From positions 1 to 14,892 of the forward strand of contig CALDWC010000066.1 in assembly GCA_937923945.1 (NCBI GenBank): 14,892 nucleotides of DNA. The letters are read 5' to 3'. Below the pieces are notes generated by a model, which was not told the origin of the DNA, made no database searches, and saw nothing but the letters and a program-made list of their open reading frames with translations. This stretch comes from an uncultured Treponema sp. (lineage in GTDB: Bacteria > Spirochaetota > Spirochaetia > Treponematales > Treponemataceae). Below, piece by piece: positions 6,246 through 13,722 of this stretch. Within the stretch, counting starts at the first letter, position 1, and each line of letters begins with the position of its first letter. A program made the position numbers and the translations under genes.

Positions 6246-7292
6246 TTATTTGTTTGAGTTTTGATTTTTCTGCGTGCGAATCATTTCAAATACCCGTTTT
6301 GCCGTTTCATCATTTTCTTGGTTTGAAGCTGCCGATTCCCGTTCAAATATTTTGTTAAAAGATTTATCGATAAGCGCTTCGTCCGTTTCTGAATCGGTGG
6401 GTATCCGCTCTTGTGCAAAAAAGTCTTTTGTTTCTTTTTGGATATCCGCTTTTTCAAAGAGCGATGTTTGTGAAGTAAACACATTCGCACGGGACTCATC
6501 GCCATCTAAACTATCACTTTCAAGATAAATAACCGGCATAAAAGTTTCCGTATTTGCCCGGTATGATTTATGATGCATCATATCTTTCACTTTTTTTGTG
6601 TAGATATTTTCTTGATTTACATACGATGCAATTCGGTAAATTGTTTTTGCAACCTTTCCATTTAAATTTGCAACGCCCAACTTACTCTGTAATACAATAT
6701 TCTCATCCAAGCCGAGCAATAATGAAGCCGTCTGCTTTGATTCCGCTTCACTGAGCTGTTTTTGTAGCACGGTACGGGAAAGTTGAAATGCCGGTTTATC
6801 AAGTTCGATAATTCGCCGCCTTGTTTCCTCATCAAGATTTAAAAAGATGTTTGCGTACCACGAAAGCATTCGTGCATAGTCGCTTTGCATTGTGTTCATA
6901 CGGTTTGAAACGAAATCGGTTTTTTCTTTTATCAAACCGATAGTACTTTGCATTTTGCTGAAAAGAACTGTTGTATTTTGCGAAATCTCCGATTTTACCA
7001 AATTAAAAAAACCGTTCGTGATATGATCTGCAATTGCTTTACTTGATTTTTGTATTGATGCAACTTGTGCTGCATTCATCGCCGCAACTGACGCCGTCAA
7101 TGCATTAACTTGTGTATTGCAGTGATGTACACTTGTATCAAAATCATCCGTGTCAACCAGTATCGAAATATCAATCGGAATATTGCCTTCATAGTAAACG
7201 GTTTTCGAGCCGCCGTTTTCACTTGCAGGGTAGCTTACTGTCCTTGAACCGGAATAGCTTACCGACGCACTATAATTTTGTCTATAACTCAT
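6246..7292 (-). CDS. Helical operon protein B, paralogue of the preceding gene
   Basis: The 348-aa protein starts at ATG 7292, which overlaps the upstream stop as ATGA, with AGAGG seven bases before it; an ATG at 7319 is less likely because it lies inside the upstream gene. The first 37 residues are Ser/Tyr-rich and low complexity (SVSYSGSRTVSYPASENGGS). A conserved core follows: VAAMNAAQVASIQKSSKAIA, then NGFFNLVKSEISQ (93-105), a long amphipathic helix region, and FMPVIYLESDSL near residue 255. The same order of motifs occurs in the next upstream gene, so the two are paralogues; only this one has the Tyr/Ser-rich N terminus. No signal peptide or membrane helix is seen. The family is not recognised. 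The 4-nt overlap implies coupled translation and roughly equal amounts, as expected for partners in one complex. Confidence 0.8.
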   Translation of the reverse strand: MSYRQNYSASVSYSGSRTVSYPASENGGSKTVYYEGNIPIDISILVDTDDFDTSVHHCNTQVNALTASVAAMNAAQVASIQKSSKAIADHITNGFFNLVKSEISQNTTVLFSKMQSTIGLIKEKTDFVSNRMNTMQSDYARMLSWYANIFLNLDEETRRRIIELDKPAFQLSRTVLQKQLSEAESKQTASLLLGLDENIVLQSKLGVANLNGKVAKTIYRIASYVNQENIYTKKVKDMMHHKSYRANTETFMPVIYLESDSLDGDESRANVFTSQTSLFEKADIQKETKDFFAQERIPTDSETDEALIDKSFNKIFERESAASNQENDETAKRVFEMIRTQKNQNSNK

Positions 7293-8215
7293 TCGTTTAC
7301 CTCTTTTGAAACTTGCCATGTTGAAGAATCCAAAAGCCGCTTTATTTCTTGGGCAATTCGATCATCAAGATTTTCGCTACTGCATCTTTGTAACACCAAA
7401 TTACGCATTTCTGTTTTTTCTTTCTCATCAATATCTTTCCACTGAAAAGCCTCCGTGTTTTGCAGCATTGTGTTTACCAGTGTGTCTTTATTTTTGAGTA
7501 AGTCCGATTCCGGAGTGTACACATTTTCAACGGTACTCTCTTTATCAAACATGCTGTCGCTCTGGATAAAAACGAGTGGCACAAATTTTTCCTGTTTCTG
7601 TTCTGAGGTATCAGATTTTAGGCAGTGCTCCACCTTGCCGGTGTATGCAACATTTCCGCACACATTATCGGAGAGTACCGACATGGCTTTTGATGTCCGC
7701 TGTTTTACCGTAGCAGTGATAGAACGGTTTGAAACATCAGCGATATCGTCATCATAGAGTAAAATGCGAGTCGGTTCATCTGCCGTAAGCGATGCAAAAT
7801 TTTTTTGTAAGGTACCAAGTTGCATTGCCGCTCTATCAAGCTGTGTAACTCTGTTTTTCAAAGCTTCATCGATGGATTTAAATGTCCGTAAATAATTTCG
7901 TGATATGCGGTTGTAATCGTCTTGCATGATGGTTTGGATACGATTGATATCATCGCTAAATCGTTTCATCAGCATGAGACGACTGCTCATCACACTTGCA
8001 CATTCAGCAATCTTTTGACTAATTTGCGAACTCATCAAAATAAAAAAGCCGTTATCGACATTTTTGCAAATTTCTTTTGAAGCGGCTTGCTGTGCAATAA
8101 CGACTGCACTTTGCATTGCGACTACTGCGGTAGTAACTCCTGCAACGGAGCCGCGCACAGAATCTATTTCATCAGCCATCGGCTGTGTATCAACGGTAAA
8201 ATTAAACTCTGCCAT
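7289..8215 (-). CDS. Helical operon protein A, paralogue of the following gene
   Basis: The 308-aa protein starts at ATG 8215; its GAGG ribosome binding site overlaps the end of the upstream gene, whose stop is two bases away. The N terminus carries an A/V-rich amphipathic helix (VTTAVVAMQSAVVIAQQAAS, 27-46), then NGFFILMSSQISQKIAE (55-71), a long helical stretch, and FVPLVFIQSDSMFDKES with NVYT further on. These parallel the paralogue's NGFFNLVKSEISQ and FMPVIYLESDSL. The hydrophobic helix is not long enough for a sure membrane span and could instead bind the membrane surface or a partner. No enzyme motif is visible. I do not recognise the family; the pair may form a hetero-oligomer. Confidence 0.8.
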   Translation of the reverse strand: MAEFNFTVDTQPMADEIDSVRGSVAGVTTAVVAMQSAVVIAQQAASKEICKNVDNGFFILMSSQISQKIAECASVMSSRLMLMKRFSDDINRIQTIMQDDYNRISRNYLRTFKSIDEALKNRVTQLDRAAMQLGTLQKNFASLTADEPTRILLYDDDIADVSNRSITATVKQRTSKAMSVLSDNVCGNVAYTGKVEHCLKSDTSEQKQEKFVPLVFIQSDSMFDKESTVENVYTPESDLLKNKDTLVNTMLQNTEAFQWKDIDEKEKTEMRNLVLQRCSSENLDDRIAQEIKRLLDSSTWQVSKEVNE

Positions 8216-8217
8216 AG

Positions 8218-10371
8218 TTATGCCTCAATATTTGTTTCATTGTCATCGGTGTATTCATCGGCTTGTTGCTCATCCGAATCATCAGTGCCATCCGTTGTAT
8301 CGGGTTGCGGCTTGCCGGTACTGTCCGGTGTAGTCATTTCATTATCCGTAAAATTGGGAGAATCATTTACACCACTGTCGGTATCCGCTGCATGAGTTGA
8401 TGTTGAAGCGGCACTCGTCATTTGCGCTTCATTTTCAGCTACAGCAATTTTTTTCAATTCAGTCTGTGCAACTTCTTGGAGATTTAAGACAAAATCATCC
8501 ATCAACTTATCTTCTACTTTTGGAACCGGCGGAATTTCTGCAAATGCGGCATAGTAGCTGCTTACCGGAATCAGTTTTTTCCGTCGATCATCAAGCTCCT
8601 GTAATTTTTTTACATCGAGTGAACGAGCCATATCACGGCTTTCGGTATCGCGCAGCGATGCTTCGTAGTATTCGACATGTGCAAACTGTTCCGCCTTTGC
8701 ATTAATATCATCTTGCAGACGATCCATGTAGGCTTGAAACTTTTCACTGATATCACTGCACTGTTTTGCTTGCACCTCAAAGCCTGCAATCAATTCCGCT
8801 GAGTTATCTTTCTCTTTGACTTCTGCAGTAGAAAGACTGCCGGAATGTCGCATTGCATCTTGTGTTTCTTTGTATGAAGTATAAGTTTGGTATGCGGCAT
8901 TATATTCTGCAAAAGCGTTGGTGATTTCGGTAATCAATTCCTGTCCCGCTTTTCGATTATCGCGGAATGCTGCTTCCACATCTTGCTTCCACTTTGTAAG
9001 ATAACTTCTCTTTTGGTCATTAATGCCGTTATAAATCTTAAGCCGCTCAATACGGGTTTCATTCATAAGATTGTTTATGACCGGCATTAAAACCTCTTCA
9101 ATAATTTGATTCATACCGAACGGCATTGTTGTTTTTGAGTTATCTTCCGCAACCCAGTTACCGGTAAAAATATCATACTTCACACGGGAGCTCTGCTTGA
9201 GCTGGAAAGGATGATATGACTCAACGCTGTCCTCATAATTAAAACTTGCTTCCCGTACCCGCTCAATTTCATCGGCTTCAAGCGTCGGCGAATATTGATT
9301 ATAGCCTGATTTTAAAACCGCCTGCAAAATTCTATTCGTATAGTTAAGCAAATTTGTCGTTGAATTGGTTTTGAGTTTTGAAGTAATTTGTACGCTTTCA
9401 CCTAATGTTTTAATTAAGCTTTTAAAGTACTCGGTATTATCTTCCTGCTCATTTTTTTCCAATGACTTTTTAATTTCACTGAGTTGAGAAAAACTTTGCA
9501 ATTTACTGTCAAAATCATGAGTATCAAATACTTTGATAACAGGCTTCCCGCCCGTATCTTCCGTCGTATATTCATTTAAGAAAGCATCCATAGCACCTGA
9601 AGGTTCGATTACCGGCAGTTCAACATTTTTTATATCGCTGTCATCCAAAAGGTAACTGATGTTCCGCACTTGTCTATCGATGTTTCCCATATAATCATGC
9701 ATGGTAACATCTTGCATACTCAAACTATAATCGCTCGTATCAATCTTATCGGCATTATCATTTGCTTCGACAATCGGAACTTGCTTTATGCCCCGTTCCA
9801 ATTCATCAAGCGCTTGCTTTAATTCATCCGGCTTATGTAAAACGGAAAGTGAAAAATCAGTGCTTGCCGTTCCGCCGGTATGATCCACAATAAAACTTTT
9901 CCCTTCAAAAGGAACCTTTGTCGCAACCGGAACATAAGCGACGGCGAGTTTATTTACTTTGTAGTCGCGCCGTATTTCAGATTTTAACTGTGTAAAAGTT
10001 TCTATTTGCTGTTTTGCTTCCGCAATTGCTTTTGTGCAATGCAGCTTATTGATAAGGCTATAAACGCCGAAGCCGATCCCTGCGATTGTAAGAATAACAA
10101 AAATATACGGCGATAAAATATTCATCGTCATTGAAATAATACTCATAGCGCCGCAAATACCGCCGACCACAAATGAAATGATCATCAAAAGTTTTGCTTT
10201 TTTTTCTTCGTCGGTTTTTTGCTTGATGAGTTCTTCCGAACTTGTAATTTTGTTTTCCAAATCGATTTCTTCAGAAACGATTTTCTCCGCTGCTTTCTTG
10301 TAATAGTCAAATAATACGCGTGCTTGATCGTCGTAGATATTATTTGATTCCTCAAAAATTTTTCCAGTCAT
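8218..10371 (-). CDS. Large two-helix membrane protein with coiled-coil body and acidic tail
   Basis: The 717-aa protein starts at ATG 10371 after an AAGGAGC site. Residues 10-60 are a charged helix, followed by two membrane helices at about 61-83 and 86-108 with a very short turn, so both ends face the same side, most likely the cytoplasm. Residues 109-140 are again coiled-coil-like. The middle holds short beta-like patches (LAVAYVPVATKVPFEGKSF, 142-160) and a helical body (about 290-600) rich in Glu/Lys/Gln. The last 70 residues are a Ser/Thr/Asp/Glu-rich disordered tail with repeated DxTD(G/D) runs. I see no Walker, kinase, protease or nuclease motif. It is the largest gene of the operon and probably its membrane-anchored scaffold, but that role is inferred from topology and neighbours. 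Confidence 0.8.
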   Translation of the reverse strand: MTGKIFEESNNIYDDQARVLFDYYKKAAEKIVSEEIDLENKITSSEELIKQKTDEEKKAKLLMIISFVVGGICGAMSIISMTMNILSPYIFVILTIAGIGFGVYSLINKLHCTKAIAEAKQQIETFTQLKSEIRRDYKVNKLAVAYVPVATKVPFEGKSFIVDHTGGTASTDFSLSVLHKPDELKQALDELERGIKQVPIVEANDNADKIDTSDYSLSMQDVTMHDYMGNIDRQVRNISYLLDDSDIKNVELPVIEPSGAMDAFLNEYTTEDTGGKPVIKVFDTHDFDSKLQSFSQLSEIKKSLEKNEQEDNTEYFKSLIKTLGESVQITSKLKTNSTTNLLNYTNRILQAVLKSGYNQYSPTLEADEIERVREASFNYEDSVESYHPFQLKQSSRVKYDIFTGNWVAEDNSKTTMPFGMNQIIEEVLMPVINNLMNETRIERLKIYNGINDQKRSYLTKWKQDVEAAFRDNRKAGQELITEITNAFAEYNAAYQTYTSYKETQDAMRHSGSLSTAEVKEKDNSAELIAGFEVQAKQCSDISEKFQAYMDRLQDDINAKAEQFAHVEYYEASLRDTESRDMARSLDVKKLQELDDRRKKLIPVSSYYAAFAEIPPVPKVEDKLMDDFVLNLQEVAQTELKKIAVAENEAQMTSAASTSTHAADTDSGVNDSPNFTDNEMTTPDSTGKPQPDTTDGTDDSDEQQADEYTDDNETNIEA

Positions 10372-10419
10372 TTTGTGCTCCTTATAAAAAATTAAATTTG
10401 TTATTTGTTTATTTATTTT

Positions 10420-11124
10420 TTAGTTCCGTAAAAGTTTTCGCATGTTAAAAAGAGTTTCCAAATCGGACAGATCTTTTTTTAATGCAATTTTAAAAGTTTC
10501 CTGCGAAACGGATTCAACATTGCTTTGCGTTTCTTTTATTTTTTGAAGTATTTTATGTTCAAGGTTTATTGCTTCATCGTTTTCTACCGGTGAAATATAA
10601 CGAGCCATTTCGTTAAGCTGTTCAATTTTATTTTTTTCTGCCGATAAACTTTCATCAAAATTTGCAGCAAGAACGCTCAGTATGTTCATCGATGCACGAA
10701 TTTCTTTTATCGGTGACAGAAGAGTCTCTTCTTTTTTCATAACATGCGAAACATGTGCATTTGCAAAAAAGCCGATACAAACAAAGCCTAAAAAAATAAA
10801 GAACAAAATTACTTCAAGTATGATAGAAACTTTGATTGCCAAAATATTAGTAAGGGTTCCTGCAATCAAGAGCGCAATACCAAGCAGTATCCACCAAAGA
10901 TTTGAATACAGGATAGTTAAAAGCGGTGTTTTTTTATCCACCGTTTTTGTTGAAACCCGAATAAGTAAAACCGGTAATGCAACAAGCAGGTATACAATTA
11001 AAATATTTACCCACAAAAAATTTTGTGCTTCTGAAAGTTCACCTGCAGGTTTAAACAAAAAAAACGCCGCCCCGATAATACCGATACCGGCAACAAAAAA
11101 TACCGCCCGAAAAACTTTAGACAT
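10420..11124 (-). CDS. Four-helix membrane protein with cytoplasmic coiled coil
   Basis: The 234-aa protein starts at ATG 11124 after AGAGGAG. Four hydrophobic segments lie at about 5-24, 36-56, 70-94 and 98-121. From residue 125 on the protein is soluble and helical, with heptad-like stretches (EIRASMNILSVLAANFDES; MARYISPVENDEAINLEHK) that end in KKDLSDLETLFNMRKLL. The N terminus is short and positively charged, so both ends are probably in the cytoplasm. No catalytic motif is seen. The gene is separated from the SPFH gene by 118 bases with a hairpin terminator and from the next gene by 48 bases. The layout (SPFH protein, small polytopic protein, larger membrane protein) suggests it anchors the SPFH protein or the helical partners. 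The family is unknown to me. Confidence 0.78.
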   Translation of the reverse strand: MSKVFRAVFFVAGIGIIGAAFFLFKPAGELSEAQNFLWVNILIVYLLVALPVLLIRVSTKTVDKKTPLLTILYSNLWWILLGIALLIAGTLTNILAIKVSIILEVILFFIFLGFVCIGFFANAHVSHVMKKEETLLSPIKEIRASMNILSVLAANFDESLSAEKNKIEQLNEMARYISPVENDEAINLEHKILQKIKETQSNVESVSQETFKIALKKDLSDLETLFNMRKLLRN

Positions 11125-11206
11125 ACTTTCTCCTCTTCAATTGTTTTTACTATTTGCATGGCAGCAAGAAAATTTTCGTGCTATGCCGTGTGTTTAAAAA
11201 TAAAAC

Positions 11207-11231
11207 AGAGACGTGTTATAAACACCGCTCT
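11207..11231 (-). terminator. Internal terminator / attenuator within the operon
   Basis: On the minus strand AGAG-CG-GTGTT-TAT-AACAC-GT-CTCT forms a two-part stem followed by GTTTTATTTTT. It sits 12 bases after the SPFH stop, so it probably limits read-through and makes the SPFH-zinc-ribbon protein more abundant than the rest. TTGCTG with an ill-defined -10 around 11148-11180 might give a weak second promoter for the downstream five genes. Confidence 0.55.
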
Positions 11232-11242
11232 TTATTTGCATA

Positions 11243-12421
11243 TCAATCATGCATCTTGTTTCCGCATTTGGGGCAGAACTTCAGCGCCGGATCTACAATA
11301 GTATGACAGCGCGGACAGGTTGCTCCGGCAAATGCATCCGGACCTGTCTGTAAGCTCGCGCCGCAAGTTGTGCAGCGTTTTGCCGTATCCAAATTATCGT
11401 TTCCGCACACGGGGCAAGGATTATACTTATGACCGCAATATGGGCAAAAGGCAGAATCGCTTGAAAACTTTTTCGCACAGTTTGCACAGAAAACTTCCCG
11501 TTTGGTATTTGCTTGCGGCGCTTGTCCCTGCATTGCGCCTGCCGGAGGATAGCCGCCTGTCCCTGCCGGTGGGCTCATCATCTGGGAAGCCATACCGGAA
11601 TTTCCCAGAGCGCCGGTCATCAGCAGTGCGCCCATCATACCGACATTGCCGCCGCCTGAAAGTGCATTGTCGGCGACATTGAAGCCTTGCTTTTGCTGCC
11701 AAGTGTAGCCTGCGATGTTTTGCGCGGATCGATCACTGAGGGCGGCAGCGATTTTTTCCCCGTCGGGAGTACTGGTATCCAAATCGACTGACATAATGTA
11801 AAAGCCCGTTAAATCCATTCCGTAGTCTTCCCAAAATTCTTTGAGCGGCTGTTCCAAAAACTTAGAGAGCTGATCAAGGCAGCCCGCAATTTGCGTAATG
11901 CCGACTCGATTTGCATTCATGTAAGAAATAATAACACTGTTTGTTTTTGCGACAAGCGGACCGATAAAATGATTTGTTAATTGCGGAGCCGTAAACTCCG
12001 TTAAGGTGCCGACGAGTTTTACCAAAAATCTTTCAGCATCTTTTACTTTTAAACCGTAGCGACCTTGTGCAACGAGCGGAATCATTTGCCCGTAGTATGG
12101 ATCCATAAATCGCATTGAAGTCGTTTTCCAATCAATCGTGAGCGGAGCCGTTTTATTCACAAACCACACTTCGGCAGTAAAAGGATTTTTTCCGCCGAAC
12201 GGTATGCCGTAAAGTTTTCGTAATAAGGGTAAATTTTCAGTTGAAAGCGTATGTTTGCCGGGACCGAATTTTCCGATAATTTGTCCTTTTGAAAAAAACA
12301 CAGCCTCTTGACTTTCCCTCACCACGAGTTGTGTTGCCGTACTTAAATTGTCGTGCGGAAACCTCCATGCAAAAATATCATTGCTTGCAGGTTTCCATTC
12401 CACAAAATCAATAAATGCCAT
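11243..12421 (-). CDS. SPFH / virion-core-like protein with three C-terminal zinc ribbons (YdjI-like)
   Basis: The start is ATG 12421, with GGAGG five bases before it; the frame is open further upstream to 12499, but that part is the 5' leader. The 392-aa protein has an SPFH-type N-terminal domain (MAFIDFVEWK, then LVVRESQEAVFFSKGQIIG, FGPGKHTLSTENLP, LYGIPFGGKNPFTAEVWFVN and FYIMSVDLD at 207-215). A Gly/Met/Pro-rich linker covers 251-305. Six CX2C pairs follow at 312-315, 326-329, 336-339, 350-353, 369-372 and 383-386, making three zinc ribbons. Proteins of this build include Bacillus YdjI of the PspA operon and many annotated as virion core or antifreeze proteins; they associate with membranes and oligomerise. 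It is the first gene of the operon and the clearest clue to its theme of membrane organisation or stress. No PspA homologue is present nearby. Confidence 0.85.
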   Translation of the reverse strand: MAFIDFVEWKPASNDIFAWRFPHDNLSTATQLVVRESQEAVFFSKGQIIGKFGPGKHTLSTENLPLLRKLYGIPFGGKNPFTAEVWFVNKTAPLTIDWKTTSMRFMDPYYGQMIPLVAQGRYGLKVKDAERFLVKLVGTLTEFTAPQLTNHFIGPLVAKTNSVIISYMNANRVGITQIAGCLDQLSKFLEQPLKEFWEDYGMDLTGFYIMSVDLDTSTPDGEKIAAALSDRSAQNIAGYTWQQKQGFNVADNALSGGGNVGMMGALLMTGALGNSGMASQMMSPPAGTGGYPPAGAMQGQAPQANTKREVFCANCAKKFSSDSAFCPYCGHKYNPCPVCGNDNLDTAKRCTTCGASLQTGPDAFAGATCPRCHTIVDPALKFCPKCGNKMHD

Positions 12422-12438
12422 AGTTCCTCCGATATAGC

Positions 12439-12468
12439 AGTGTCCGTGCTCACTACATTTAGGACACT
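12439..12468 (-). promoter_or_regulatory. Leader hairpin before the SPFH gene
   Basis: AGTGTCC (12462-12468 on the minus strand) and GGACACT (12439-12445) form a 7-bp stem with a 16-nt loop, inside the roughly 60-nt leader and nine bases before the GGAGG site. It could affect mRNA stability or translation. Its function is not known. Confidence 0.4.
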
Positions 12469-12489
12469 TGAGATGGATTTTACGAATAG

Positions 12490-12518
12490 AATTTATCATA
12501 AAATTCTTGTAGTGTCAA
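12490..12518 (-). promoter_or_regulatory. Sigma70-type promoter of the six-gene operon
   Basis: On the minus strand, TTGACA (12518-12513) and TAAATT (12495-12490) are separated by exactly 17 nt. Transcription would start near 12483, leaving a leader of about 60 nt. The perfect -35 suggests at least moderate constitutive expression. No operator is evident. Confidence 0.7.
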
Positions 12519-12599
12519 GAAGCAGAGTCCTTCAAGGAGGTACTGATTAATTCAATCTAGAATTAAAAACTAATGTTTTTTAAAGACCACTTTTACGTG

Positions 12600-12625
12600 C
12601 CCACCTTTAAAATCTATTGTTTCGT
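12600..12625 (-). repeat. 26-nt repeat, inverted relative to 14698-14723
   Basis: The minus strand here and the plus strand at 14698-14723 agree at 23 of 26 positions, including the exact 16-mer AGATTTTAAAGGTGGG. Both copies are in non-coding flanks, so they bracket the YkgJ-like and zinc-ribbon membrane genes (12968-14667) as an inverted pair. They may be ends of dispersed elements. Confidence 0.5.
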
Positions 12626-12634
12626 AAATGTTCC

Positions 12635-12799
12635 TTAAAATTCAGCAACGAGAAAAGTATCAACTTTTGGAGTTGCTGAATTCCGTCCGCACACGGGGCA
12701 AGGATTATACTTATAACCGCAATATGGGCAAAAGGAAACGCTGTTAAACGGCGTCAAGCCTTTAATCAGCGTTTCCGAAAATATCTTTTTTGTTCTCAT
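12635..12799 (-). CDS. Small chimeric ORF containing a copied zinc ribbon
   Basis: This 54-codon frame starts at ATG 12799 with only a weak upstream GAAGCGG. It reads SETLIKGLTPFNSVSF and then CPYCGYKYNPCPVCG before an unrelated end (NSATPKVDTFLVAEF). The zinc-ribbon half comes from a 50-nt segment (12686-12735) that equals 11402-11451 in the SPFH gene at 49 of 50 positions. The one change turns His to Tyr. The end of the frame is part of the hairpin 12641-12680. It may be a decayed duplicate rather than a working gene; if translated it would make a small protein with one CX2C-X6-CX2C zinc site. Confidence 0.3.
   Translation of the reverse strand: MRTKKIFSETLIKGLTPFNSVSFCPYCGYKYNPCPVCGRNSATPKVDTFLVAEF
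12641..12680. repeat. Long imperfect hairpin
   Basis: TTCAGCAAC (12641-12649) pairs with GTTGCTGAA (12672-12680), and inside it AAAAGT (12653-12658) pairs with ACTTTT (12663-12668), with a 3-by-3 internal loop and an ATCA tip. The stem totals 15 bp. No run of T follows on either strand, so it does not look like a simple terminator; a mobile-element end or RNA structure is more likely. Confidence 0.5.
12686..12735 (-). repeat. 50-nt partial duplicate of the SPFH gene's zinc-ribbon region
   Basis: This matches 11402-11451 in the same orientation, 49 of 50 bases, with the single difference at 12715 (A) versus 11431 (G). Neither flank shares further similarity, so the copy has sharp ends. The high identity means a recent event, gene conversion, or strong constraint. 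Confidence 0.85.
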
Positions 12800-12909
12800 A
12801 TCCGCTTCGCTCGTTTAGCTGTAGATAACTATTTTCCTTTGCTCATTGCCTTGCCGCTGATGAACCGTTTTTATTTCGATATAGATTTAATATGATGAAA
12901 TGCGGGGTA

Positions 12910-12937
12910 TTGCACAAAAAATAAAAATTTTTATACT
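12910..12937 (+). promoter_or_regulatory. Promoter of the YkgJ-like gene
   Basis: TTGCAC (12910-12915) and TATACT (12932-12937) with a 16-nt A/T-only spacer. The predicted start lies about 25 bases before the ATG at 12968, giving a very short leader. Confidence 0.55.
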
Positions 12938-12967
12938 GTGTGCATACATTGTTTCAAAAAATAAGAT

Positions 12968-13645
12968 ATGATGAAAGAAATCGAATTATTTAAAAACACA
13001 AAAACCGCTTCGATGATTTTACTCCTCGACCAAGTATATCGGGAAATAGATGACGCGGAAAACGAATGGATGAAAAAATGTCCGATTCACTGCATTGAAG
13101 GCTGCGGCATGTGCTGTGTCCATTTTGAACCGGAGGTGTACGAAGTTGAAGCGCTGTATTTGGCGGCATGGCTTTTGTATCACCAAAAAGGGAGGGCGAT
13201 GCAAATTCTCGAAGGAAATTTTAACGAACATGTTTTAGATAGAGAAAACGGCTGCCTTCTTTTTGATATTGATAATCCGCACCACTGTACGGTATACGGG
13301 GGTCGGACTTTAATTTGCCGCCTGTTCGGTTATTCGGGTGACCGCGGAAAAGATTACACCGTACGCTGGCGTCCCTGTAAACACCTCGTTTCCGTTGATA
13401 AAACCTGTTCTGCGGAAAAAATTACGCAATATTCGCAAAAAGATCTACTCGACCGATTCGGCGTTTTGCCGCCCGTGATGGGAGATTTTACCGCCCGCAT
13501 TTTGTGCTTTTTAACCGAAGGAGCGGCGCAACCCCGCCCCATGCGTGAAGCGCTTCGTGCCGCCATCGGAAAAATTCTCATGTTGCAAAAGTATGCCGAC
13601 TTTATACCCGGCAGTGATCCGGAAACGCCGCCGCTTGCTTCGTAG
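12968..13645 (+). CDS. YkgJ-type cysteine-cluster (CxxxCxxCC) protein
   Basis: The 225-aa protein carries the cluster C38-x3-C42-x3-C46-x2-C49-C50 (CPIHCIEGCGMCC), followed by C96, C107 and C117 in the context CTVYGGRTLICRLFGY, and C137/C147. This is the pattern of the putative zinc- or iron-chelating YkgJ family, whose role may be metal binding or a redox cofactor; no enzymatic function is established. It is cytoplasmic, with no signal or membrane segment. No strong ribosome binding site precedes ATG 12968; the next codon is also ATG, and either could be used. It is expressed from its own promoter, opposite to the SPFH operon, and is probably a housekeeping gene that is not part of that system. 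The C-terminal 50 residues show no known motif. Confidence 0.82.
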   Translation: MMKEIELFKNTKTASMILLLDQVYREIDDAENEWMKKCPIHCIEGCGMCCVHFEPEVYEVEALYLAAWLLYHQKGRAMQILEGNFNEHVLDRENGCLLFDIDNPHHCTVYGGRTLICRLFGYSGDRGKDYTVRWRPCKHLVSVDKTCSAEKITQYSQKDLLDRFGVLPPVMGDFTARILCFLTEGAAQPRPMREALRAAIGKILMLQKYADFIPGSDPETPPLAS

Positions 13646-13667
13646 CAATCGAAAATGCGCTTGTATC

Positions 13668-13696
13668 TTGCATATTCTAAATACTATGTATATAAT
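13668..13696 (+). promoter_or_regulatory. Strong promoter of the zinc-ribbon membrane gene
   Basis: TTGCAT (13668-13673) and a perfect TATAAT (13691-13696) with a 17-nt spacer. The start of transcription would be near 13703, about 20 bases before the ATG, and GGAG at 13712-13715 lies seven bases before it. Confidence 0.75.
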
Positions 13697-13722
13697 ACCG
13701 ATTTGATAAATGGAGACGAAAA

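Noticed and set aside
7289..7319. Upstream ATG at 7319 as start of helical protein B
   Set aside because: It would overlap the preceding gene by 31 bases; ATG 7292 has a good AGAGG site and the standard ATGA overlap.
10682..11197. Long plus-strand reading frame opposite the four-helix membrane gene
   Set aside because: It is the antisense of a strongly supported gene with a ribosome binding site and membrane helices; no start site or domain of its own.
12422..12499. Upstream extension of the SPFH protein containing CPKC and a later HC pair, suggesting a zinc motif
   Set aside because: The promoter's -10 overlaps its start codon region and the GGAGG site points to ATG 12421; the stretch is the mRNA leader.
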